A DNA stretch of 22,266 bases, taken from positions 1-22,266 of the forward strand of contig DFFO01000046.1 in NCBI GenBank assembly GCA_002369255.1, written 5' to 3'. Position numbers and translations under genes: made by a program. This document shows, in pieces, positions 1 to 6,940 of the stretch. The stretch is from Lachnospiraceae bacterium UBA3774. GTDB lineage: Bacteria; Bacillota; Clostridia; Lachnospirales; Lachnospiraceae. Every line of letters starts with the position of its first letter. The stretch's first letter is position 1. Under the pieces are notes generated by a model. It was not told the origin of the DNA. It worked only from the letters and a program-made list of their open reading frames with translations, and did no database searches.

Positions 1-54
1 TCCAGTAAAGAGGGTACATATCATATAAGCGGGTTTTTTAGATTTAAGCAAAAA
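1..54. other. Window edge, downstream of rpsU
   Basis: This is the sequence just past the rpsU stop codon in the direction of rpsU transcription. I see no convincing hairpin with a T tract and no start of another gene. The rpsU transcript may therefore run on beyond the window. Confidence 0.5.
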
Positions 55-228
55 TCAATATTTGCGTTTGCGAGCAGCCTCGGATTTTTTCTTGCGTTTT
101 ACGCTGGGCTTTTCATAATGCTCTCTTTTGCGAATTTCCTGCTGGATTCCATCTTTAACGCAAGCGCGTTTAAATCTGCGAAGCGCGATATCAAGAGACT
201 CATTCTCTTTGACAGTTATAAATGCCAT
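55..228 (-). CDS. rpsU: 30S ribosomal protein S21
   Basis: Small basic protein of the 30S subunit, next to S11 and S18, needed for efficient initiation on native mRNAs. The product is 57 residues, the usual Firmicutes length. It carries the family hallmark [16 protein letters not shown] near the N-terminus, [21 protein letters not shown] near the C-terminus, and a lysine/arginine-rich tail. I chose the ATG at 228 giving [11 protein letters not shown]. An in-frame GTG at 240 would add four residues, but it overlaps the AGGAGG ribosome binding site. From 228 the spacing to AGGAGG is about 11 nt. The gene is divergent from rpsT and has its own promoter at 274-301. Identification is secure from sequence. 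Confidence 0.97.
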   Translation of the reverse strand: MAFITVKENESLDIALRRFKRACVKDGIQQEIRKREHYEKPSVKRKKKSEAARKRKY

Positions 229-273
229 TTTGTATTTCACCTCCTCCGGCAGGGATTTTTTTCAACAGCAGTG

Positions 274-301
274 ATTATACCAAAAATATCCGCACTGTCA
301 A
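274..301 (-). promoter_or_regulatory. rpsU promoter (sigma-A type)
   Basis: On the minus strand a perfect TTGACA (296-301) lies 16 nt from a perfect TATAAT (274-279). A TG sits just before the -10 (extended -10). It is about 45 nt upstream of the rpsU ATG and faces away from rpsT. Confidence 0.85.
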
Positions 302-346
302 CAAATATTTTTAAAGAAAGACCCGTTTTTATACTTTAATAAACTA

Positions 347-375
347 TTGACAAGCACTATATTTACAGGTAAAAT
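347..375 (+). promoter_or_regulatory. rpsT promoter (sigma-A type)
   Basis: TTGACA at 347-352, a 17-nt spacer, then TAAAAT at 370-375. It leaves a leader of about 75 nt before the TTG start of rpsT. Together with the rpsU promoter it forms a back-to-back divergent pair with about 45 nt between the two -35 elements. Confidence 0.85.
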
Positions 376-456
376 GACCAAGTATGTTTACAGAATCGTC
401 CGTGTCCGGTTATTCGTAAACGCAAAACTTTCGATTAAATAATGGAGGAAAATAAG

Positions 457-720
457 TTGGCTAACATCAAATCAGCAAAGAAAAGAATTCTTGTAATACA
501 GAGAAACGCTGATCGCAACAAGGCAATTCGTTCCAAAGTTAAGACTTACGTAAAGAAGGTTGACGCCGCTATCGCTTCAGGCGATAAGACTGCTGCACAG
601 AGCGCTCTTCTTGAGGCTACTTCTGTTATCAGCAAGGCTGCGTCCAAAGGCGTTTATCACAAGAATACCGCTTCTCGTAAGATTTCGAGACTTAGTGTTG
701 CTGTAAATAAGATGGCATAA
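457..720 (+). CDS. rpsT: 30S ribosomal protein S20, TTG start
   Basis: Helical 16S rRNA-binding protein of the 30S subunit. From the TTG at 457 the product is 87 residues beginning (M)ANIKSAKKRI, the classical S20 N-terminus. NADRNKAIRSKVKTYVKK and KGVYHKNTASRKISRL are also family-typical. An in-frame ATG at 442 would add five non-conserved residues, and its G is the first base of the GGAGG ribosome binding site (444-448). The TTG lies 8 nt after GGAGG, so TTG is the start. E. coli rpsT also uses UUG, where the weak start is tied to autoregulation; whether that holds here is inference. The gene is monocistronic, with a good promoter and a terminator 32 nt after the stop. Confidence 0.96.
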   Translation: MANIKSAKKRILVIQRNADRNKAIRSKVKTYVKKVDAAIASGDKTAAQSALLEATSVISKAASKGVYHKNTASRKISRLSVAVNKMA

Positions 721-751
721 TCTTCCGTCAAGGATTTTGCCGTTAAGATCA

Positions 752-796
752 AAAACAAAAAACCATCCCCGCGGCTAAAGGATGGTTTTTTGTTTT
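752..796. terminator. Bidirectional intrinsic terminator between rpsT and holA
   Basis: A perfect 17-bp stem (752-768 with 780-796) closes an 11-nt loop. The core is CCATCC/GGATGG flanked by A-rich and T-rich arms, so each strand reads a G/C core followed by T residues. It can end rpsT on the plus strand and the RND-holA transcript on the minus strand. The holA stop codon begins 1 nt beyond the stem, at 798. Confidence 0.9.
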
Positions 797-797
797 A

Positions 798-1874
798 TTA
801 TTTGTCTGAAACGAGATACAGCAGCAAAAGCTCTGCGGCAAGCGAATCTTCCATATCTCCGCTTTTTATCATATCGTCATATTCAATGCACATATCAAGC
901 CCGCGTTTCAGTTTCTCTCTTGAACATTTCCTTGCAAGCGGCCTTGCGCGCTTAATGTTGTTTGGGGATAATCCTGTTTTAGCGGAAAGCTCATTTTCAG
1001 TGATAACGTGAGGATCTTCATCTTTAATAGCAAGAAGATTGGCGCACTGTCTGCCCAAAAGAACGATTATTTTCAGAGGCGGCTCGCGCAGAGCCAGAAG
1101 ATCGGAATATATTTCCATAGTCTTATTAATATTTCCGGAAACCGCATAATCCAAAAGATCAAATATAGCGTCTTCAAACTTGACCTGTGAAACCGCTCTT
1201 ATATCATCTGCCGTGATAACGGTACCGTTTCCTTTATAAGCGATCAGCTTTTTTAGCTCGTTGCTAAGTGTAAACATATCTATGCCGACTCTGTCAACAA
1301 GCTCTTTTGCGGCATCGCTTGTGATTTTAATGTTTTCGGCTGCGAGCCTTTTAGCGCACCAGATATACAATTCATCTTCAGAAAGATGTTTTAATTCAGC
1401 ATTTAACGCACCCTTTTTAATGACAGATTTATAGAGCTTCAATCTGCCGTCTATCTTTGGCTCGCTGAAAATAAATATAGTACTATCGGGAATATCCGGA
1501 ATAAATGCTCCCAGCTCTTCGCTTTCGGGTCTGATCGAATTACCTTTTAATACAAACAAATTGCTGTTTTCGATTATTATCAGCCTTTTTTCTGAAAAGA
1601 AAGGCATAGTCGAAGCTATCGATACGATCTCAGAGACATTCACGTCTTCTCCGCAAAAGTGAGAAACATTCATTTCATCGTCGCCTGCGATCGCTTTTTT
1701 AAGGGCGTTAAGATAGCTCTTTCTGAGATAGTCGTCTTCGCCGTGCAAAAGATATATTCCGCAAAAATTTTTGTCTTTGATATCTTTTGCAAGCCTGTCC
1801 CGGATCTTTTTGTTAAAAGACCTGTATTTATTCGCATTATAGGTATCGGGTTTTATTATTCCACTTTCCGCCAT
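798..1874 (-). CDS. holA: DNA polymerase III subunit delta
   Basis: Clamp-loader delta subunit, which opens the beta sliding clamp and hands it to the replicative polymerase. At 358 residues it is slightly longer than the usual ~330-345, with about 20 extra residues at the N-terminus. The segment FCGIYLLHGEDDYLRKSYLNAL matches the family start of the AAA+-like fold. FFSEKRLIIIEN, DSTIFIFSEPKIDGRLKLYK and the helical C-terminal part (AAKELVDRVGIDMFTLSNELKKL) are also typical of HolA. It starts 14 nt after the RND gene stop with a weak AGGAA ribosome binding site, so co-transcription is likely. The holA-rpsT neighbourhood is common in Firmicutes, though there comEC rather than an exporter usually precedes holA. 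Confidence 0.92.
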   Translation of the reverse strand: MAESGIIKPDTYNANKYRSFNKKIRDRLAKDIKDKNFCGIYLLHGEDDYLRKSYLNALKKAIAGDDEMNVSHFCGEDVNVSEIVSIASTMPFFSEKRLIIIENSNLFVLKGNSIRPESEELGAFIPDIPDSTIFIFSEPKIDGRLKLYKSVIKKGALNAELKHLSEDELYIWCAKRLAAENIKITSDAAKELVDRVGIDMFTLSNELKKLIAYKGNGTVITADDIRAVSQVKFEDAIFDLLDYAVSGNINKTMEIYSDLLALREPPLKIIVLLGRQCANLLAIKDEDPHVITENELSAKTGLSPNNIKRARPLARKCSREKLKRGLDMCIEYDDMIKSGDMEDSLAAELLLLYLVSDK

Positions 1875-1888
1875 TATGATGATTCCTG

Positions 1889-4800
1889 TTAAACGTCAAC
1901 TTTTCTGAGTTCTTTCTTACCGCTGAATATATCATAAATTACGGGAACAATCCACAGCGTCATCAAAGTTCCGTAAACCAGACCGCCTATGGTGACAACG
2001 GCAAGCGGCTGTACCATATCGGCTCCAATTCCGACGCCAAATGCCGTCATGATAAGACCCAGAACCGTGGTAACGGCAGTCATCAGTATGGGGCGAAGCC
2101 TGGTTTTTCCGGCCTGAATGATAGCTTCCCTCTTTTCCAGTCCTGAAAGGCGCAGCCTGTTGATATAATCAACAAGAACGATGCCGTTATTTACTATAAC
2201 TCCCGCAAGAATGATAAATCCGAGCATTGAAACTATGCTGAAATCAAAGCCGCAGACAATGAGCGCCAAAAAGCCTCCCGTAAATGCAAGAGGTATTGTG
2301 AACATGATGATAAAAGGCATCTTTAATGACTGGAACTGCGCTACCATTACAAGATACACAAGAACTATTCCCAGGATTATCATCAGCATCATCTGAGACA
2401 GTGCGTCGTTGATAGATTCGTTTTGTCCTACAAGTGAAATAGTATAACCGGATGAAATATCATAGCCATTTATAAGTTTTTGGACTTCATTTCCGACAAG
2501 GCCGATATTATATCCGTCTTTAAGATCTGCTCTTATGGTGATGACTCTTTGCTGATCGATCCTTCTGATGGAAGAAAGAGACTCCGTCTCCTCAAATGAA
2601 GCGACGTCAACGAGCGGAACCGTTTCTTTCTTTCCTTCATTGTCGGTTGCTTCAACGGTAATGGCCTTTATACTTTCAGAATCATATTCAAGCGCCTCAC
2701 CGTCATACACAAATACGTCGATATCCTTTTCAGGGAGCGAAAGCTTTGTGGATGAAACGGCGGTTCCTATCTTTGCCCTGATCTGCGAATAAATCCCGGC
2801 AACAGTAAGATTGTGATCGGAAGCCTTTTGCTTGTCAACGACTATTCGAAGCTCGTCTTTTACGTCGCCAAGACCATTGTCAATATTTTCCGCTCCGGCA
2901 ACGCCTTCAAGTTTTTTCGCAAAATCTTTTGCAATCTCCATCAGCTTGTCCGGATCATTTCCCGATACTCTGACGGTAATGCCGGTACCATAGACCGAAG
3001 AAAGGTCCGACATCTGTGAAGATACCGAAACTTCGCAATCAATATTTTCCGTCATTGCAAGTATCTTTTCTTTAAATTCGGAATTTGAAACGGCTCTGTC
3101 GGATTTAAGTACGGTATAAACGGTAATGCTGTTATCAGAATCGCCGGACTGTGACATAGAAAGCGTGGAGGAGCCTGCCATGGCACCTACTGACTCTACT
3201 TCATCAAGGCTAAGTATCCTTTTTGCCACAGTATCAGCAAGGATTCCCGCCGTCTTAAAATCCGCATCCTCAGGCGGCGTTACGGTAACCGTCACCTGAT
3301 TGCTGTCCATGGAAGGCATAAAGGAAGTACCGCTCTTTATTGCAAAAAACGCACTTGCAACCAGCAAAATAACAGCCGTAACGATAACAATGGCTTTTCG
3401 CTTGAGGAAAAATGACAGGGAACGTCCGTATAGATTCTGAAGGCGCAAAAACGTGCGGTTTTCCTTTCCCGAAATGTTTTTCAAAAGACCGGATGACAAT
3501 GCGGGAACTACGGTTAATGCGATTATAAGACTCGCACACAGTGAATATGTCACGGTTAGAGCCAGATCGACAAACAGCTGTCTTGTAAGTCCTTTTGTAA
3601 ATATAATCGGAATAAAGACGCAGCATGTGGTAATAGTGGACGCCGCAATAGCTCCGGCGACCTGTTTTGCCCCATCCACGCAGGCTTTGTATATTGGTAC
3701 GCCCTCACTGCGTAATCTGTAAATGTTTTCAATAACTACGATCGAATTGTCAACAAGCATTCCGACCGCAAGAGCAAGTCCCGAAAGTGAAATGATATTT
3801 ATGCTGACCCCGGAAAAATACATTGCTGTAACGGCGAACAAAAGACTCACCGGTATAGATACAGCTATCGTAAGAGTGGGCTTAAAGCTTCTGAAAAACA
3901 AAACAAGTATGACTATTGCAAAAAGCGCTCCCCAAAGGAGATTTTTGAAAACAGAGCTTACGACGTAGTCAATATATATTCCCTGATCCATCAAAACAGT
4001 AAAGGAAACGTCTTCAAACTCCTCAGACAGTGCTTTAAATGCGTCTTTTAACTTGTCTGCGACATCTCCTGTGGAATAACCGGTCTGTTTGTCAAATGAC
4101 AAAAGTATGCCGTCGCTGCCGTTTACCTTTGCGTATATAGAGTCGGAATTGTCTGTGATCTCAATATCAGCAACATCAGAAAGTCTGATGGGTTCCACGT
4201 CATCAAGACCCGTCGAAAACAGGACAGTGTCTCCCATATCGTCTGTATTAAAGAATTTGTTGCCGATACGTACTATTACGTTGTCTTCGGCGTCATCAAC
4301 AACATATCCCGCAGGCATTGAAAAATTCTGCGCCGAAAGTATCTGCCCGATAAAAGTTCTGGTAATGATATTGTTTAGATCAAGCTTTTCGTAAGTGGAG
4401 TCTATGGTACTGTTTAAAGACTCTTCACCTTCTTCTATCTGTTTTAATCCGCTCTGAAGCTGTGCTTTTGTTCCCGCAAGTGCAGCTCCGTTTCCGACCG
4501 CCTCGGCAAGCGCGGTATATAGCTGATAATTTGCTGAAGCTTCCTGGATTTCAAGCTCTTTTTTCGCATCTCTTGCGGCTATTTCGCCCTCGTTAAGCGC
4601 CGAAAGAGTATTTTGCAAAGTTTCAATAGATGAATCAAGCGAATTTAAGGCTGTATCTATTTCAACAAGCCTTGCCGCCAGCTCGTCCGGAACGGGCCCC
4701 ACGGGCGGCACTGCCGCAAGCAGCTGCTCTTTTGCCAAGGTCAGAGATTCCTTTTCTGTTAAAAGAGATTGAAGCTTACTGTTAAGCTCAAGCTTTGTTT

Positions 4801-5605
4801 CGAGGATCTCTGTCATTTTTTCATCGGCGGCAGCTTTAGCATCATTTAGCTGAGAAGACAGCTCTTTTTGCTGATTGCCAAGCTGCGTCTTTGCGTTTTC
4901 TATCTGAAGGCTTCCGGCATCGACCTTGTCAATGCCGTCGTTGATCTCACTTTTAGCGTCAGAAAGTTCTTTTTTTGCTTCTTCGAATTTTTTCTCAAGA
5001 GCATTTTTTATCTCATCATTTTTGGCGCTTAGTTTGGACTGCGAAATAGTGATATTGACCTTCTCTTCTATACCGCCAAATAATGTAACGCCTGCTACGC
5101 CCTCGATACTTTCCAGTCTGTTTACAAGATTTCCGTCTATATAGTCTTTAAGACCGGCGCCGGAAAGCCCTTTGACGTTAACGGCTGAAACCATGACGGG
5201 GATCATGTCCGGATTGATGTTCATGATCACAGGGGAGCTTATGGAATCGTCCCAGAGCGAACTGACGGCATCAAGACTTTCTCTCATTTCTATGGTAATG
5301 GAGTCCATATTTGAGCCGTCCGCAAACTGCAGGATGACCATGGATGAATTCTCGGAAGAAACAGACTGCATCTTTTCGACGTTGCTGACTGTGGCCATGG
5401 CGCTCTCTACCGGCCTTGTAACAGCAGTTTCTACTTCCTCGGGGTTTGCTCCCGGATAGACGGTATAAACCACGCAATAAGGCAGATTCATGCTCGGAAG
5501 CAGGTCTGAGGTCATATCAGTCACGGACATAAATCCGAGGATAATGACGATAACCACGCCTACCAATACCGTAAAAGGTTTCTTTACACTAAGTCTTGAC
5601 AACAT
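1889..5605 (-). CDS. RND-family efflux transporter with coiled-coil insertion
   Basis: Proton-driven RND exporter of the AcrB/SwrC superfamily in the cytoplasmic membrane. It has 1238 residues, against about 1030-1070 for usual members. TM1 is at residues ~10-28, followed by porter-domain motifs (PGANPEEVETAVTRPVE, residues 51-67). TM2-TM6 start near residue 550. TM4 contains LAVGMLVDNSIVVIENIYR with the proton-relay aspartate at 619. The second half repeats the fold and ends with the TM10-12 block containing GFIILAGVIVNNGIVLVDYINRLR. The extra length is a helical insertion at ~195-410, made of two heptad-like arms joined by a proline-rich turn (300-307). It lies where AcrB runs from the porter strand into the helix before PAG (431-433 here). 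No adaptor or outer-membrane factor gene is nearby. The substrate is unknown. The ribosome binding site is weak. Confidence 0.9.
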   Translation of the reverse strand: MLSRLSVKKPFTVLVGVVIVIILGFMSVTDMTSDLLPSMNLPYCVVYTVYPGANPEEVETAVTRPVESAMATVSNVEKMQSVSSENSSMVILQFADGSNMDSITIEMRESLDAVSSLWDDSISSPVIMNINPDMIPVMVSAVNVKGLSGAGLKDYIDGNLVNRLESIEGVAGVTLFGGIEEKVNITISQSKLSAKNDEIKNALEKKFEEAKKELSDAKSEINDGIDKVDAGSLQIENAKTQLGNQQKELSSQLNDAKAAADEKMTEILETKLELNSKLQSLLTEKESLTLAKEQLLAAVPPVGPVPDELAARLVEIDTALNSLDSSIETLQNTLSALNEGEIAARDAKKELEIQEASANYQLYTALAEAVGNGAALAGTKAQLQSGLKQIEEGEESLNSTIDSTYEKLDLNNIITRTFIGQILSAQNFSMPAGYVVDDAEDNVIVRIGNKFFNTDDMGDTVLFSTGLDDVEPIRLSDVADIEITDNSDSIYAKVNGSDGILLSFDKQTGYSTGDVADKLKDAFKALSEEFEDVSFTVLMDQGIYIDYVVSSVFKNLLWGALFAIVILVLFFRSFKPTLTIAVSIPVSLLFAVTAMYFSGVSINIISLSGLALAVGMLVDNSIVVIENIYRLRSEGVPIYKACVDGAKQVAGAIAASTITTCCVFIPIIFTKGLTRQLFVDLALTVTYSLCASLIIALTVVPALSSGLLKNISGKENRTFLRLQNLYGRSLSFFLKRKAIVIVTAVILLVASAFFAIKSGTSFMPSMDSNQVTVTVTPPEDADFKTAGILADTVAKRILSLDEVESVGAMAGSSTLSMSQSGDSDNSITVYTVLKSDRAVSNSEFKEKILAMTENIDCEVSVSSQMSDLSSVYGTGITVRVSGNDPDKLMEIAKDFAKKLEGVAGAENIDNGLGDVKDELRIVVDKQKASDHNLTVAGIYSQIRAKIGTAVSSTKLSLPEKDIDVFVYDGEALEYDSESIKAITVEATDNEGKKETVPLVDVASFEETESLSSIRRIDQQRVITIRADLKDGYNIGLVGNEVQKLINGYDISSGYTISLVGQNESINDALSQMMLMIILGIVLVYLVMVAQFQSLKMPFIIMFTIPLAFTGGFLALIVCGFDFSIVSMLGFIILAGVIVNNGIVLVDYINRLRLSGLEKREAIIQAGKTRLRPILMTAVTTVLGLIMTAFGVGIGADMVQPLAVVTIGGLVYGTLMTLWIVPVIYDIFSGKKELRKVDV

Positions 5606-5656
5606 ATCTTTACCTGTAACCTGTTTTATAAAAATTTACCATAGCAATCGTAAATA

Positions 5657-5662
5657 ATTATA
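5657..5662 (-). promoter_or_regulatory. Possible -10 element for the RND-holA unit
   Basis: The minus strand carries a perfect TATAAT about 52 nt upstream of the RND start codon, in A/T-rich DNA just after the mbh terminator. No good -35 is seen at 16-18 nt (only AATAAG-like), so this is a candidate only. Confidence 0.35.
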
Positions 5663-5687
5663 CTACTTATTTAAAGGGCTTATTATT

Positions 5688-5729
5688 AAAAAAAAATAAA
5701 CAAGCCGGCGACAGATTGTCGCCGGCTTG
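5688..5729 (-). terminator. Terminator of the mbh operon
   Basis: A perfect 13-bp stem (5701-5713 with 5717-5729, sequence CAAGCCGGCGACA and its complement) with a 3-nt loop. On the minus strand it is followed by a T-rich tract (5688-5700). It lies 15 nt after the mbhN stop. This is the strongest terminator in the window and separates the hydrogenase operon from the RND gene. Confidence 0.93.
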
Positions 5730-5744
5730 GACAAAACTATATAT

Positions 5745-6485
5745 TTAAGCGTCTTTAAATGAAAGCGCTTTCTTGGGACAATTATCAATACATTTACCGC
5801 ATAAGATGCAAGCTCCGGTATCAATTTCCCACGTCTTTGCAGCCCGATCTACAGTAATGGCTCCTTCCGGACACTTCTTTGCGCAAAGTGTACAATATAC
5901 GCATTTTTCACTGTCAAGAGCAACCACCTGAGGCTTAGGATCCTCAAAGGAAAGCGTCTTTTTGGGGCAGGCCGAAACGCACGTGCCGCATTTTGTACAC
6001 TTGTCGTGATCAACCGACCAGGTCTTGGCGGCTCTGTCAACAGTAATAGCACCTTCGGGACACTTCTTTGCGCAAAGCGTACAATATACGCAATCATCTC
6101 CGCAGACAAGCTTCCCTTTGGGAACTGTGATATGCGCTACGCCGCTGCTGATAAGATCTTTGGCGTCCGTAGCCACCATATGATAATCGTCAGTAAGCGT
6201 GATCGCCTTTTCGTCGCAAAAATCCTGACACATTCCGCAAAAAGTGCAGGAGGTCAGATCAAATTCAAATTTTATGTCTTTTCCCTCAGGCGTATCAATT
6301 TCCGTTCTGGTGATAGCCGCAGGGGAGCAGACCTTAACGCACATGCCGCAATTTCTGCACTTTTCTCCGTCAAAGCTGATCCTTCCGCGATAGGCGGGCT
6401 TTGCTTCAACGTTATGTGCAGGGAAGTTTCTCGTACTAGGCTTTTTAAACAAATTTGATAAAGCTACTTTCAGGAAAGGTATCAT
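5745..6485 (-). CDS. mbhN: Polyferredoxin subunit of the Mbh hydrogenase (extended MbhN/NuoI-like)
   Basis: Electron-entry subunit expected to take electrons from reduced ferredoxin and pass them to the small subunit. The 246 residues hold six CxxCxxCxxxC motifs, enough for six [4Fe-4S] clusters. They begin at C43, C80, C132, C163, C195 and C226, and there is an extra C128. Canonical MbhN/NuoI has two, matching the first pair (43-90) after a basic N-terminal segment that should dock on the membrane arm. Motifs 3-4 and 5-6 are an internal duplication at a 63-residue offset; residues 132-156 and 195-219 are identical. A linker at ~91-127 joins core and extension. The start overlaps the mbhJ end by 4 nt with GGAGG 10 nt upstream. 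It is the last gene of the operon. Cluster count is inferred from cysteines. Confidence 0.9.
   Translation of the reverse strand: MIPFLKVALSNLFKKPSTRNFPAHNVEAKPAYRGRISFDGEKCRNCGMCVKVCSPAAITRTEIDTPEGKDIKFEFDLTSCTFCGMCQDFCDEKAITLTDDYHMVATDAKDLISSGVAHITVPKGKLVCGDDCVYCTLCAKKCPEGAITVDRAAKTWSVDHDKCTKCGTCVSACPKKTLSFEDPKPQVVALDSEKCVYCTLCAKKCPEGAITVDRAAKTWEIDTGACILCGKCIDNCPKKALSFKDA
5754..6092 (-). repeat. Internal tandem duplication within mbhN
   Basis: Two 150-nt units at 5943-6092 and 5754-5903, offset 189 nt, encode residues 132-181 and 195-244. Each contains two cysteine motifs. The DNA is almost identical over the first cysteine motif (for example around 5871-5903 and 6060-6092, one difference). 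It carries several synonymous changes in the following stretch, while the protein stays identical for 25 residues. Confidence 0.92.
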
Positions 6486-6928
6486 TTGTTCATTGCCTCC
6501 CTTTTTTCTTTAAGAATCTGCGCAGCCTTGTAAAGACCTTCAATGACGGCTTCGGGTTTCGGCGTACAGCCTGCGATCGAAACGTCGACGTGAGTGTACT
6601 TGTCAACCGGGCACTCTACGCTGTAGCTTCCCTTAAAAACGTTTCCGGACTTCGGACATGATCCCAGTGTAACTACCACTTTGGGCTCAGGAACCTGCTC
6701 CAGAGTACGGATAAGCCTTTCTTTTGACTGACTTGTGACAGGGCCGGAAACTACTACAATATCGGCATGTCTGGGAGACCCTGCAAGTTTAAAGCCAAAC
6801 CTTTCGGCATCATAGCGAGGGGTCAGAACGGCCACAAGCTCTATATCACAGCCATTGCAAGAGCCTGTGTTTATATGGTATATCCAGGGTGATTTTGCCG
6901 CGGAAGCAGCAACCATTTTCTTAAACAT
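6482..6928 (-). CDS. mbhJ: [NiFe] hydrogenase small subunit, Mbh type
   Basis: NuoB-like small subunit holding the proximal [4Fe-4S] cluster next to the NiFe site. It has 148 residues, the short form typical of energy-converting group 4 enzymes. Cluster ligands are visible at C24 and C27 (TGSCNGCDIELVAV), C91 (LGSCPKSGN) and C121 (AGCTPKPEAV). There is no twin-arginine signal peptide, so it acts on the cytoplasmic face. Ribosome binding site AGGAGG lies 7 nt before the ATG. It lies between mbhM and mbhN, whereas in the Pyrococcus operon J is directly before K and L; here K and L are at the other end of the operon. Confidence 0.94.
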   Translation of the reverse strand: MFKKMVAASAAKSPWIYHINTGSCNGCDIELVAVLTPRYDAERFGFKLAGSPRHADIVVVSGPVTSQSKERLIRTLEQVPEPKVVVTLGSCPKSGNVFKGSYSVECPVDKYTHVDVSIAGCTPKPEAVIEGLYKAAQILKEKREAMNK

Positions 6929-6940
6929 CAGCTTTCCTCC

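Noticed and set aside
3270..3626. Minus-strand frame of 118 residues inside the RND gene
   Set aside because: It is an alternative frame of a continuous, well-conserved transporter sequence; no sign of a frameshift.
5845..6100. Direct repeats in mbhN as a CRISPR or mobile-element repeat
   Set aside because: The repeats keep frame, encode ferredoxin cysteine motifs and lie wholly within one gene.
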